From: Platerodrilus igneus
Lineage: Eukaryota > Arthropoda > Insecta > Coleoptera > Lycidae
Direction of reading: 5' to 3'
Assembly: GCA_036346225.1 (NCBI GenBank)
Contig: JARFIW010001176.1
Span: 2,865,884 to 2,929,883 of the forward strand
DNA: 64,000 nt
The translations under genes were made by a program, and so were the position numbers. Positions 21,881 through 33,554 of this stretch are shown one piece after another (positions within the stretch are counted from its first letter, which is position 1; each line of letters starts with the position of its first letter). Under the pieces are notes generated by a model. The model was given only the letters and a program-made list of their open reading frames with translations, had not been told where the DNA came from and ran no database searches.

Positions 21881-24519
21881 TTTTATTTAGTATGAATGAG
21901 CTTGGACTAGTATTAAATTATGTAGCAGTGGTACGAAAGCGGACATTCGGTCATAAAAATTTATAGTACTATAATAAAAAATAAAGCTACCATGTGGGGA
22001 GTAGCTTATGTTGTTTAAATCAAACAGTTATAATTATCATTTCATATCCAGTAGAAGTAGGTAATATCCGGAACAAAAGAATGTTGTAAAGGTGTTAACT
22101 GACTTTGTATATTAATTATTTTTCGCAACCTTATATTGTGTTTCATAGAAGTGAAAAGCAGCAACAACAAACAAGGTTGGGTAAATCTTAAGCATTCAAT
22201 CATCCATTCCTACTAAACATTGCACAACCAGACATTCGTCAACCATTAGTTAGTTATTCGAAATAAAAATGTAAACATGCAAACAGCATAAATTTAGCAG
22301 TTACATTGTTATTCTAATTTACAACCTTAGGCTAAGCATGCAAAAAGTGTAGTATTTATGATAATTAAAGCAATTTGCATTAAATTTGCAACCTTTAAAG
22401 TATCTGAAATGGTGAAACTACGTGATACTTACTCGTCGTCATTTTCACATTTAAGTTATAATTACAGTGCACTTTTGTGCTGCATTTATCATAATAATAA
22501 TAATTTCATATATATGTTATGATATAATTCCCCCATAAACTTGTACATTACCAGTCTAATCAAAACATTTATAATTCAATGGTAAATATCTAAACCCTGT
22601 ATTATAATGAGACTCCTTGGTCTTATGTACGAAAAATCAAGGTTTTTTTTTAATTTAAAAAGTTACTATTGTTGGAACACAATTCTCTAATCACTGTAAA
22701 CTCTTCTAATACAAACTGAGACTGCCTTTGAAAAATGTATGCATTTAAAACGAGAAACCAAAAGAAACCAAGAATTAAAAAGTCGTTCAGAGATTCTACA
22801 AATTGAAGAATCTAGTAAGAATCCAACAAATTTTCATCAGAGCATTGTCCCAATTTGGGATTCCAAGGAGACACAAAAGTCACTAAAGGATCATTAAAAA
22901 TGAAAAACGTCTTAAATCAGACACTGAATGATAGCAGTTTCTTGAAGCAAAACAATTAAAAATTTCACTGCAAAACAACTAGATTTGAATTGTACAGGGT
23001 GTTCCACTATGGATGAACACTGGTCGTACAATTTCGAGACAAAAATTTTATGAGAAAAGTGACCAAGAGCAATTGCTGGAAATAGTTTTTAACTGTTTAG
23101 ATCCTTCGCTAGAGGGAGTACTTTACATGTTAAACAAAAACTTATTATTATGGCTAATTTCCATAGTGAAGGTGCACCGAACGTACAAGAATAGCGATCT
23201 TCATAGAATTCTACATAATTTTGACTCGGCACTCATTGGTCTAACTTTGTCAAGTAAGGGATGGAGAAAACGAAAGGTATTTGATTACAAGAATGCTTAT
23301 AACTTTGGTTTCCCTCAACCGAAATTGACAAACGTGGTGTCGTTCAAAACAGCTTCATTTGTTCTACGGCAATTTTTTAAAATAGTGCTATTTTGTTCAT
23401 TAAAGTGATTACCAGAGGGCGCTCTTCCAAAAATAAACAAACTTTTCATTTTGTACTTGAACATTTTAAATGGAATGGTATCATTTTTATCCAATAATCT
23501 AAAAGACGGTGTAAAAATGGCGAAAACTGTATGCTGATAACTCGTTTCTAACTGGAGATATGCGCAAAAATGTGCTCATAAGAGATATTGAAACATCGTG
23601 TTTTACCCTTTAAAGATATTTTATTTTACAACACAGCGCTACTGGGGCAAATATATTGTTGCGCCTTACCAAATTTATGAGGGCAACCGAGAGGGGTTGT
23701 AATGGACTGTAAAATAGGGGTGTAGAGGGTTTTCATATATTGACGTGAGAGAGAGAGAGAAAAATGGTTTCAAATCACTTATCCCAAACTTGGCTTCTGG
23801 AAGCACAACACTCACTTACTGATTGTTATTTAGTTCTAGGGTAGGTAGATAGAAAGTGGAATTTGACCTGTTTGATTTATTTTAGTAGACGAGAGCATGA
23901 TAATAAGGAGGAGTTTATTATCCCGCGGTCCGTACGGAACTCTCGCTTGCTCGATACTAACAACGAGCGCGATAACGTCAAAGGCCGTCGCGGATTGGGG
24001 AGAGGGATGCGGGGGGTCCCAAACGGCGCGTACATATATTGTTGACCAATATATTTAACGCCAGCCTGTATCAATTTAGTTTTTTTTTTGCATAATACAG
24101 TATGTTCGTTCCGAATGGACCTGCACCCTGAGGAAGTTCTAGACTACTAGAACGGGTGGAACGGCTTGAGTGTTCCGATGAGCTAAAGAGCCGCATTATC
24201 TCATCATGACTTAAACTGCAAAGAAATGGTAGTAAGACGAAATGTGCTGTAACGGCAAGACTATCTGTGTCAAGACCAAGAAAGCACCGGTTTAGGGAAC
24301 CTAAGAACGTGATTTAGAATCCAAGCTAAGAATGTGGGTTAAAACCCAGAAAAAGGAGTTACAATCCAGGCAGTCACATAAAAGAAAACAAGTTTTCACC
24401 ATAAAGATGTAACTACTAACTGATGTTATTAATCTTTATCACCAAAGGAAACCGTTCGAAACAGTACTTGAAATATAGTGAACTCGTTCCACGAACTTAT
24501 TATAACATTGTTCTCTGAC
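21881..24519. other. No convincing gene; scattered repeats
   Basis: AT-rich DNA. A single GTACAGGGTGTTCCA copy of the hairpin repeat lies at about 22994. A GA microsatellite is at 23749-23760. A GC-rich patch with many CG steps is at about 23925-24020. A 131-codon frame at 23013-23408 has no recognisable domain and begins inside the hairpin-repeat copy. Confidence 0.4.
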
Positions 24520-24960
24520 AAGTGCTTCACCCAAAGCCCGTTATCGAATAGCAACGAATGTTGAGCATAATTCTAGCCTTTAAAGATAACAGAGCCGGTT
24601 TATCTAATTGCAATTAAGCTATACCATTTAACTATAATAAATATTGGATACTACGTATCATAGGTAGCATGTATAATTAAGCAATTTATCAACCGCGAAA
24701 GCAAAGATTTATTAAAATAGGGTATAGAGAATATAAAATGCAGAAGGTATTTAAACTACGAAATGGAACGTCACAAGCGTAGTAATAGAGGTATGAACAA
24801 ACGGTAAAATTTGAACAGAAACATATGTAAATAAAGAACTTAAAGAGTTTGTTCAAGATGGAAAACAGTTTAAAGTTGATTCGAACCAACCCTAAAGTTG
24901 TGAATAAGACAGAGAAATTTTGAACTGTATTAGAATCCCATAAAGTTAAGACGAAAAACA
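24520..24960 (+). repeat. Dispersed repeat, partner of 28700-28995 (inverted)
   Basis: Shared words with the reverse complement of 28700-28995 include GAGCATAATTCTAG, TTTAAAGATAA-like, AACTATAATAAATATT, GCGAAAGCAA, GGGTATAGAGA and AAAATGCAGAAGG. The two copies are diverged and point in opposite directions about 4 kb apart. Frames across them read FCILYSLYPILI and FCILHSLYLILM on corresponding strands, which reflects the homology and not proven coding. The family is not recognised. Confidence 0.55.
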
Positions 24961-25139
24961 AAATGACGAAAAAATAAGTGCACTTAAATCTGAAGATTAT
25001 TATAAATAACTACAGGTATGGGTTCTCAAATATTTTCAACTATTGTTGATTGTGCGAAAGAATATACTATTAATTCGGCGGATGTTCAATTGCTAGGAGA
25101 ACTTGGCAGCCACAAGCTGATTAACCCCCTTCACATACC

Positions 25140-25429
25140 CTACATGTGATTTTCCAATACTCCACCCGAAGGTACAACATTGGCCAGGAAGCGAGTTTTT
25201 TAATCTGGAAATTTTGAATTTTGTCGAACGCTTACTGTTGCAAGCAAGGTAGGCATCTTTAACGTGCGTGACAACACACACTGGACCTCCATTTTACCTC
25301 TCATCCGAACAAAGGCATATTTTTGTGAAAAATGCTCGCCTAACATTTTTCAAGCGGACCGTGCTGGGATTTGAACCAGGGACCTTGGGCATAGCAGTCA
25401 CACGTATACCAACTACGCCACGGAGTTGT
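25140..25429 (-). mobile_element. tRNA-derived SINE, most complete copy
   Basis: Read on the minus strand, GTGGCGTAGTTGGTA (A-box-like) and GGTTCAAATCC (B box) stand about 45 bases apart, the internal promoter of a tRNA. They are followed by the SINE body GCTTGAAAAATGTTAGGCGA and the 3' end CTTCGGGTGGAG. It is flanked by a 14-bp duplication, CCTCTTCGCATACC at 25430-25443 and CCCCTTCACATACC at 25126-25139 (two mismatches). It sits in an RTE-associated tail unit. Confidence 0.8.
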
Positions 25430-26020
25430 CCTCTTCGCATACCACTGAGTATCGGGGAAATAGGATATATAATTTCAAAACAATAGAACGTGGACCGAAC
25501 TGCATCTAACAAGAAAGAACAGCAGCTATGTTCAAAGACAACAAACATAGAAACAAAAAGAAAATTGTTGAAAGCACATGTGTGGCGCACAGCACAGTAC
25601 GTTTATGAAATAGGGGCAGTAGAAAAAGCAGACAAAAAGAGATAGAAGCCTTCTGGAATGTTGTGCTTCAGATGCATGAGGATGATATCATGTACAGACA
25701 AAATTAATAACAAATAGGTTATAGAAATAGTAGGGGAATAAAAATATCTGTGGAAAACAAAAAAAAATGGAAAAATAGAAGGGCAGGATACGTTATAAGG
25801 TATTTTTGGGGAATAGTACGAAGTATATTACAAATAGAGATACGAAAAAAAAGTAGAGGTAGACCTAGATCAGACTATCGCACTCAGATAGTGATAGATG
25901 GAGACTGTGTAAATTTCAGGGAAATGTGAAGGATAGTTCATAATGGAAAACACTGAGGGTACGCGTCTAAACTGTTCCAGGACTGAAGACCTAATGATGA
26001 CGATGATATCCTTCGCACAA
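25430..26020 (+). pseudogene. RTE-like LINE 3' end, plus strand
   Basis: The plus strand carries decayed versions of the C-terminal blocks seen at 62823-63248: a segment near 25600-25700 matching the QVEAFEMWCYRR region, GGTAGACCTAGATCAGACTA (the GRPRLDY block) near 25858 and CTGAAGACCTAATGATGACG at the tail. It is broken by many changes. The SINE at 25140-25429 interrupts its flanking tail unit. Confidence 0.55.
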
Positions 26021-26089
26021 TCAACATTAGTTATAAATATTTCAAAACCAACACCTGTAGTTGTTTATAAGTATCGTCAGATTTAAGTG

Positions 26090-27410
26090 AAATTTTTTCA
26101 TCATTAAGTTTTCCGTCTTGAAGCTGGTTGGATGCGTACCTTGCCTTATTTCTATTCTGAGCTAGCCTACACCGTTCCTTAAAATCACAGCCTAGATACA
26201 GCTTGGGTCCCCTTCTTGACTTTCTTAATTATATGCCCTATTTCATCGAGATTCAGTGGTACGTGAAGGAGGTTAAGTAGCCTGTGGCTACCAAAGATCC
26301 CCCACCACTTAGACATTTGCCAAATTATTAGTTTTCCAGTAAATCCTTTCGCACAATTAACATTAGTTGAGAATATTGGGAAACCAATACCTGTGTTGCT
26401 TATAATAATCATCAGTTTTGAGTACAGTTATTTTTTCGTCATTAGGTGTTCCATCTTAGAACTGGTTGAACGAGTACCTCCGTTGATTTCTATTCTGACT
26501 AGCCTGCACATTCTCCTGAAATTCCCGCAGTCTACATCTTTCACTATCTGTGTGCAATAGTCTAACCTAGGTTTACCTCTAACTCTTTTTTTCCTATCTC
26601 TGCTTCTAATACATTCCGCACTATTCTCTCATGCCTTAGTATGTGGCCTATCATCCTATCTCTCCAATTTTTTACTGTTTCCCACACACTTCTTTCTTCC
26701 ATTACCATTTCTAGAACCGCTTTGTGCTTGGTTTTGTCTATCTATGATATCTTCATCATACATCTGTAGCATCACATTTCACCGGCTTCTATCATTTCCT
26801 GTCCGCCTTTCCTACTCTCCAAGTTTCACAGCCGTACAGTGCTGTGCTCCTTGTTTCTATATTTGTGGTCTTTGAGCACAGTAGTTGCTTTGTCTTGTTA
26901 AATGTAGCACGACCTTGTGTTAAACTTTGTTTTATATCTTTTGCGCTCTTACAATCTCGCGTTATTTGGCTTTCGAGTTAGTACAAATCCTTAACCTCTT
27001 GTAAATTCTCGTTACCTATTTGTATTCTTGTTGTTGGTTTGTTTTCCCCTTCTTTGCATACTAGTACTTTAGTTTTATTTTTGTTAATTTTCATACCGTA
27101 TCTCTCTGTTAGAACCGTTTCCATTTCATTAAGAGCAACTTCTAACTCTTCCTTGCTAGATGTTAATACCGCCATATCGTTTGCAAACCTAAGCATATCA
27201 ATCTTTTGTCCCTACATAATAATTCCAAATGTCTTCCTGCATTTGACAATACCTATTGGCTCTTCGATGTACAAGATAAAAATTAATGGGGGTAGGGCAC
27301 ATCCCTGTCTCGTCCCTTTCCTAATATCTACTTCTCTGCGTTTTTGCTCGATATCTATTACCGCTGCTTGCCCTTTGTATAAGCTTTTGTTGCTGGCTCA
27401 CTAGTCTTGC
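26090..27410 (-). pseudogene. RTE-like LINE, RT C-terminal half with tail unit
   Basis: Minus-strand frame 27196-26978 reads MLRFANDMAVLTSSKEELE, where the second catalytic Asp pair is changed from FADD to FAND, then TVLTERYGMKINKNKTKVL. Downstream the decayed C-terminal region (about 26900-26480) matches 62823-63248 and is followed by a tail unit (26450-26090) with CTGTGGCTACCAAAGATCCC. RTE-like LINEs encode one protein with endonuclease and RT. The FAND substitution and the frameshifts make this copy inactive. Confidence 0.7.
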
Positions 27411-28699
27411 GTGTGACAAATCTGGGATGCCCAACGTGAACCCCGATTTTCTCAGTAAAACTTGACGCTCTTGCGTTATGTCGGTTCTGATTTTTACCTA
27501 TATTTCTTTCTTCCTCTAGGATTTTTTATTTTGAGTATCTGTCCATTATCTGTTGTTCAAAAATTCCGCAAGTTTTAGTTTTACTCTAAGTTATTAGACT
27601 TGTGTTTTCTCTGGTAATTTTAGTTTCCCCACTAGGAAAGTTGAAGACACTGTCGTCCTATTTCTACTTATATCCCTATTCTTAGTTCTTGGTTACTTGG
27701 TTACAGATTTAAATCGTTGTGTTGTGATAAACTTTACGTATACTGCAATATATTTTGTTGATCTCTGTGGGTTATTGAATTCAATTTTGGTTTTTGGTGT
27801 TTTAGTTTTGAGTGAGTCCTGTTGTTTTGTTATTCACGATAGTTTTATGGAGGTTAGATATAAACTCGCCCTCCTAAACAATCCCGATATTCTTGATTTC
27901 GCTTCGTTTTCTTTCTGGCAACGTATACGTCGTAAACCCTGCCCTTGGTCTTTGCGTCCTAAATTCATATGATGGCTCCGCCTTACTTTAATATTCTTTT
28001 CTCGGATTTTGTGCATGTTTCTAAATACTTTTTTTTGTTTTTGTTTGTTTTTCTTTCTCTTTCCTTTCACTCCTCAGGTACGATTCCTTTTCATTTGGCT
28101 GGTTTTGCTTACTGTGAGTCTTCACGCTGACTTAGTTTAATTTTCAACCCTTTCCCTGTGGTATGTACTTTCTAGTAATTTCTCTACGGAAACTGCGATT
28201 TAATCGACTTTTCGGTCTATTTAGCTATTCCAGTTTTGATTGTCCGTTTGTGACGAATCCCTCTTCTACAGTTCGAAGTACACACATACTCTAGCTCTCT
28301 TACTGTTCCTTAGCATACTTTGAGTATTGACAGTTATGTCCTGTTTTGGCTTTTTCTACCAGTTTTCCTTATTTCCTTTCATCCTCTTTAGTTTTTGCGA
28401 GAAATGAATTTTTTTCTTGAGGTTGCAAACAGTAATGCTTCCCTCTGAGATACATCTGTCCTTAGACAAATTTCGTAGTGTCGTTGTTATTCCACCTTTG
28501 CTCTTGTTGATTGCTGCCATATACCTTTACTTTTCCACGGTTCTCTAGGTTCCTGGTTTTATCCGGTTCATTGGAACTTCGAACCGGGTAGATTTTGGTC
28601 TCTCTCTTTCTTTTTTTGATCCTGTTTTGTTGTCAATTAGGAGCATACTTCCTGTACGTACTGTTGTTGTCCAACTTGGGTCGTTGTTTTGCTCTTTAC
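27411..28699. other. No gene recognised
   Basis: The plus strand is rich in T and C, the minus strand purine-rich, and the frames across it are low-complexity lysine/arginine or phenylalanine/leucine. No ends or duplications were found. It may be part of the same unknown repeat as 28700-28995, but the matching part in 24520-24960 covers only the right end. Confidence 0.35.
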
Positions 28700-28995
28700 C
28701 CCGACCTTTCAATTTTTATAGGGGAGATTTGTTACGTTTCGTTTCGTAGTATGAATGCTTTCTGCATTTTACACTCTCTATACCTTATTTTAATGATTGC
28801 TTGCTTTCACGTTTGATCAATTGCTTAACTATACGTGCCGTGCCGTCTATGGTACATATTATTTAATATTTATTGTAGTTAAATGGCCTACTTTAATTGT
28901 AATCAGATAGATTATCTTTGAAGACTAGAATTATGCTCTAAAATTGTTACTATTTTGTAACGGGCTTTCCTTCCTGGCTCGCTCGTATTACAAAC
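28700..28995 (-). repeat. Dispersed repeat, partner of 24520-24960
   Basis: Reverse complement of part of 24520-24960, with many substitutions and small indels. The left limit of the homology is not sharp. Confidence 0.5.
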
Positions 28996-29857
28996 ACGCT
29001 ACATATTCCTTTATATCTTAAAGCATGATTTATCGTTCTTTATTTTCCTCTTTTAATTATCTTAGTAGTACTTCTGTTCTGAACTATATCTAGCGCCAGT
29101 AACTTTAACTGCTCATTTCATATTATACATTCTCCTATAGCATCGTATCTTAGAACTTTTTATTTTTATTATATGTTTGTACTGCGTTAACTTCAATAAC
29201 CACGGATGGCGGAAATGGTGGACGTGTAAATATGAGCAAAGTTTATACAAGCCGAACCTTCAAGTACTTACCAGTAATACTTCAAATTTAAGCGGTGGCG
29301 GGAGGACGACGAACTGTTGACCATTGACGGAACTCAAACGTTAATATTTTTATACCGCCATAGATACCATCACCAGCCTTTTTACAACTGTCAATACTAC
29401 AACACAAAGTACTCGATGGTTATTCGCGGTAAAAGTCATAGATTATACTATACACGGCAGAGAGGAATCGACCTGCAAATCACATCTTATGCGATAATTG
29501 AAGTTAATTTTAACTATAATTGCAATTGGAACATTCCGCCTACCAAAATGCAAAGCATTTCTGAAAAAAACTACAAAAGGTTGAACGGAATGGAAAAAGC
29601 TTTAGTGAATGTGAGAAAACCTAGGAAATATTTACGTAAACAAAACCAAAGCAAAAAAATTATACAAAGAAAGATAAACGAAAATCTACAACGAAGGTAA
29701 AGGACAGAGCTTAGCGACAGGGCGCTTTAGCTCGCCTTGTGGTTTTGAGAGTGACAACTCTAACAGCCACAACAGCTCCTGAATGGACTGCAACAGCACG
29801 TGCAAGGAACGATCAAAAGGGTAGAACGTTATCGGCTTTAACTAGTATATCCACCTG
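28996..29857. other. One unrecognised 127-codon frame at 29320-29700
   Basis: The frame runs through LIFLYRHRYHHQPFYNCQ and ends in a lysine-rich tail. It has no ATG at its start, so it would be the 3' part of something longer or chance. I considered a FLYWCH-type zinc finger because of the aromatic-rich start, but the Cys and His spacing does not fit. Nothing else is seen in the interval. Confidence 0.25.
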
Positions 29858-29990
29858 AACCTGCGGATACGTTTTGTTAACAGCAAGGGTTCGGCAAATT
29901 CCAAATTTCCCAGGTAAAAAAAACTCGCTTCCTGGCCAATGCAGTATCTTCGGGTGGAGCGTATGCATATGCACTTTAAATATTGGTGCT
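29858..29990 (+). mobile_element. SINE 3' fragment
   Basis: Matches the last third of the SINE at 62032-62298: GGGTTCGGCAAATTC, AACTCGCTTCCTGGCCAATG and TATCTTCGGGTGGAGC. No target duplication was found; it is probably a truncated old copy. Confidence 0.55.
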
Positions 29991-30261
29991 TTCAACCCTT
30001 TGAGAATTTAAGCCTCTAAACCTAACTTACACCTTTTGTTCTCGACTATTGCAAATATATAAAAAAAACAGGTTCCAGGAATATTGTCACTATGTGTATC
30101 TGAAGTTCGATCTATAATCAAAGCAATAGAAGAAATGGTACTTATTTGAAACTCAAGGTATGGATAGATTTATTGCCAAAAATTATTCTATTTTTTCGCT
30201 TTATGGATGAATTGCTGTCGTCGCTACATGGGTACGTATAAATATAATAAAGATTTTTTTA

Positions 30262-31524
30262 ATAAGAGCGGGTCGACGTTGGCAGCCTGCTGTGGCCATT
30301 TATTTTTTTGACATCTGTCTAATCTGTTGTTTATTTTTCAGTTACAGACCCCAAATCACCATGACAAGTTACACCATTAAGCAGCACCTACTAATGATAT
30401 AAATTTATTATCAAAATTAGCATTCGTTAATGCAAACATTCTGCGCATTGCGTCAATTTTACGGCACGAGCGGTAGCCCTTCAAGATCCATTCTCCAACG
30501 TTTTGTGGCTAAATTGGAGATGACTGGTTTAGTACACGACAACACTTGTTCATCAAAAGAATGTCAGATCGGCCGAGAACATCGCTGCGGTCCGTACACG
30601 TGTTGAGGAGAACCCTAGACAGTTAATTCCTCGTCATGAATAAGAACTCGGTCTTTCGCAGACTTCAACTTGGCGAATTTTGCGTCGGGACTTGGACCTA
30701 CACCCGTACAAGATCCGATTGATCCAGAAGCTCAAAGTTGATCACCATAGACATCGCCGTTTGTTCGCTGACTGGGCTTCGGAGCATTTGAAAGAGGACA
30801 TCAATTTTACCCGAAAAATCATCTTTAGCGACGAGACGCATTTTTGGATGAATGGCTATGTTAACAAGCACAATTGCCGTATATGTGACAACATTAATCC
30901 ACAGGAGGTTCACCAGGTGAGAATGCATTCAAAAAATTACAGTTTGGTGCGGATTTTGGGCCGGTGGCGTCATTGGTCCGTATTTTTTTAAAACGACGTT
31001 GGTGAGGCCATCACCGTCAATGGTGAGCGCTACAGAACGGTGATAAACCATTTCTTATAACCCAAATTGAACGATATGTACGTAAACGATATGTGGTTTC
31101 AGCAGGACGGCGCTATGCGCCACACAGCGTACTCCACAATAAATATTCAGCGTGAACGCTTTGAGGGCATGGCTATTTCACGCAGAAGTGACCTGAATTG
31201 CCCACCGAGATCGTGCAATTTGATCGTGCTAGACTTTTTCTTGTGGGATTTCCTCAAGTCACAGATTTACGCTAATAAGCCGCAATCACCCCATGCCCCT
31301 AAACTCAACATAATCCAAGCCATTACTCAAATTCAACCGGATCTATACATCAGAGCCATAAAAATTGGATCACTCGAGTTCGTGCCATCGTGTCATGGTG
31401 GACATTTAAACCAGGTGATATTCCATTAATGGCATACATGGACCTTTCAAATAAAAAAGAAATTTTGTTAATACTTCACACACTCAGCTGGTTTTATTCT
31501 ATTCCAACATCGACCCGCTTTTAT
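30262..31524 (+). mobile_element. Tc1/mariner-type transposon with 41-residue D-D spacing (DD41D)
   Basis: Inverted ends start ATAAGAGCGGGTCGACGTTG on the left and ATAAAAGCGGGTCGATGTTG on the right (read inward), two mismatches in 20. TA flanks each end (30260-30261 and 31525-31526), the expected target duplication. Length is about 1.26 kb. It encloses one broken transposase gene. The complete ends suggest a full-length insertion that decayed in place. Confidence 0.85.
30420..31430 (+). pseudogene. DD41D mariner-like transposase, broken
   Basis: Reading across three frames: an N-terminal helix-turn-helix region near 30430-30540, the block STWRILRRDLDLHPYKIRL at 30667-30722, IIFSDETHFWMNGYVNKHNC (first Asp), FQQDGAMRHTA (second Asp), PPRSCNLIVLDFFLWDF (third Asp) and the end GGHLNQVIFH. 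Counting residues between second and third Asp gives 41, the DD41D spacing known from the rosa group; assignment to that group is inferred from spacing only. Frame breaks occur near 30600-30680, in 30900-30990 and near 31060, so no full protein can be made. Confidence 0.85.
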
Positions 31525-31984
31525 TACTTTTAGTATAATATTATTATCCTGTTAACAAGAAACTTTTTTTGGATTCGCTATAAAAATATTAAATGAATTA
31601 TAAATGTCGGTTTCGTGGGCCCTCTGCAGCAGTTTCCTTAGTAAGATTACCTTTATGACTAGCTCCAATTTTAATCCTATTTTTCAGTTCATCCGCATCT
31701 AATTAAGGATCAAGAGAATCAAGAATCAAGATCCAACGCTCCCAGGTCATCGGATATCTCCAGGTCTAACATGGTCTTGGGGTTTAAGCGTTGGGACCGT
31801 GTCATTTTATAAATTAAGGTCGACGTTTCGCCCACTTTTGTAAGGGGCTTCATGAGGACAAAAAAAGCAAATAAATAATAAAATAGCAACTACAAAATAA
31901 AGATAAGAATGATAATATTAAGTAGACAAGTTAAAGTGTAAAGAGTATGTAGAGTTACTTCCGAACTAGCAGACTCACTAGCCC
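31525..31984. other. No gene seen
   Basis: Flank between the mariner and the gypsy element. No LTR-like start or gag sequence is visible before the protease, so the gypsy element is 5' truncated or its 5' half is too decayed to see. Confidence 0.4.
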
Positions 31985-32003
31985 ATTTAAGCCAAAAGGT
32001 GTC

Positions 32004-32342
32004 TTGTGGCAAAGTAACGCGTCAAAAGCAACACTTCTAGTTAAAATATGTGGGGCTAAGACATATGCCCTAATAGATACCGGGAGCTCTGAACGCTTTA
32101 TTAGCAGCAGCATCGTCAGGAAGCTAGAAACGGAAACTTTCCCCGCTCGTGGAAATGTTGTGATGGCTTCCAGTGAATTACGTTCTCAGATAAAAGGGTA
32201 TTGTTGTGTGGAGTTAGAAATTAACGAACATAAATATCGAAACGTAAAGTTATGGATTCCAAATGCGCTGTGCGCTGATATCATAATAGGGCATGACATA
32301 CTGGGGCCTCATTCTGATCTGAAAGTTTCGTTTGGGGAGTAA
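32004..32342 (+). pseudogene. Gypsy aspartic protease
   Basis: The frame holds CGAKTYALIDTGSSERFIS, with the D-T-G-S active site of retroviral-type aspartic proteases, and DIIIGHDILGPHSDL, the flap-distal ILG motif. These enzymes cut the Gag-Pol polyprotein as dimers. The start is only the first codon of the open frame; the true protein began upstream in the polyprotein. A frameshift at about 32340 separates it from the linker and reverse transcriptase. Confidence 0.8.
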
Positions 32343-32489
32343 AGCCAGCCCTGAATATATGCAGCTTAGCTGAAGCTAAAGTAGAACCGGTCTGCCTGTT
32401 TCCCAACTTAACCAGTGACGGCAAGCCAATTGCTGTAAAATCTAGACGACATTCTAATTCTAAATTCATCGAAAAGGAAATTCCATCCA

Positions 32490-33157
32490 TGGCGTGCCCA
32501 AGTCGTAGTAACTACGAATGAAAATCATAAAATACGACTGGTTATAGATTATTCACAGACGATAAACCGGTTTACATTACTGGACGCTTACCCGCTACCG
32601 AGAATAGAGGGTTTGGTAGATAAGATTTCGAAATATCAAGTATTTAGTACCTTCGACTTAAAAAGCGCTCATCACCAATTCGCTATCAAAAAAGATGACA
32701 AAAACTATACTGCATTCGAACCCTGTGGAAAGCTGTATCAATTTAAGAAGATTCCGTTTGGGGTTGCCTGCTCTCAAAGGAGCATCGACAACATCATACA
32801 CACGAAAAACTTGAAGGACAGTTTTGCATACTTGGATGATGTCACCATATGTGGTAGAAACAAACTAGAGCATGGCCAAAATCTACAAAAATTCATGACT
32901 TGTGTATACAAATACAACCTGAGTTTTAATGAAGAGAAATGTAAATTATTCCTCGATCGCATGAACTTTCTAGGCTACAATATTTCAAAAGGAACTGTTA
33001 AACCAGACGTCGATCAAATAAACCTCCTCTTGAAGCTAAAGGTGACTACAAACATAAATTCCATGCGTCGTTGTATGGAAATGTTTACTCGTTATTCTAA
33101 GTGGGTGCCTAAATTCTCAGAAAAATTCAACCGCTTACTCGAAGTAAAGTATTTCCC
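32490..33157 (+). pseudogene. Gypsy reverse transcriptase
   Basis: From about 32500 the translation shows RLVIDYSQTINRFTLLDAYP, FSTFDLKSAHHQFAI (first catalytic Asp), KLYQFKKIPFGVACSQ and FAYLDDVTICGR with the catalytic Asp pair, then FLGYNISKGTVKPD of the thumb. This is the canonical order for Ty3/gypsy. A stop lies near 32520, before the first motif. The 193-codon piece 32613-33194 is otherwise open, showing fairly recent decay. Expected product: RNA- and DNA-dependent DNA polymerase in the virus-like particle. Confidence 0.85.
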
Positions 33158-33554
33158 ATGCAGGGTGATGCGGTATCGGCGTTCGAACTATTAAAGCAAG
33201 AAGTTGCCAAAGCGGGCGTTACTTCCATTTATGAAAATGCAATGTTCGTTGTAGAAACAGATGCGTTCGGGGCTACTTTAGGTCAATTGGGAAAACCGGT
33301 TGCCTTCTTTTCCAGAACACTATCTTATTCTGAACAGAGACACTCTTCCATTGAAAAGGAAGCACATGCTATCATAGAAGCTGTCCGTAAATGGAGACAT
33401 TTCCGCCTAGGTAGACCATTCCAGCTAATAACAGACCAAAGATCCGTCGCCCATATATTTAACACTTCACTTTATAGGAAAATCAAAAACGAAAAAATTA
33501 TGAGATGGAGGCTAGAGCTATGGAACTATGAATTTCATATATTGTATCGACCCG
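33158..33554 (+). pseudogene. Gypsy RNase H, cut by insertion
   Basis: VVETDAFGATLGQLGKPVAF (first Asp), FSRTLSYSEQRHSSIEKEAH (catalytic Glu) and FQLITDQRSVAHIF (Asp) are in the right order, ending WRLELWNYEFHILYRP. The canonical next residues PGK follow only after the solo LTR. It shares a 37-base overlap in another frame with the RT piece, a sign of a frameshift at the joint. Confidence 0.85.

Noticed and set aside
23013..23408. 131-codon frame as a host gene
   Set aside because: It starts inside a TACAGGGTG repeat and has no recognisable domain.
25340..25430. A functional tRNA gene (A and B boxes on the minus strand)
   Set aside because: The boxes belong to a SINE with target duplications, and no cloverleaf stem or anticodon arm is convincing.
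29320..29700. FLYWCH-type zinc-finger protein
   Set aside because: The Cys and His spacing does not fit and there is no ATG at the start.
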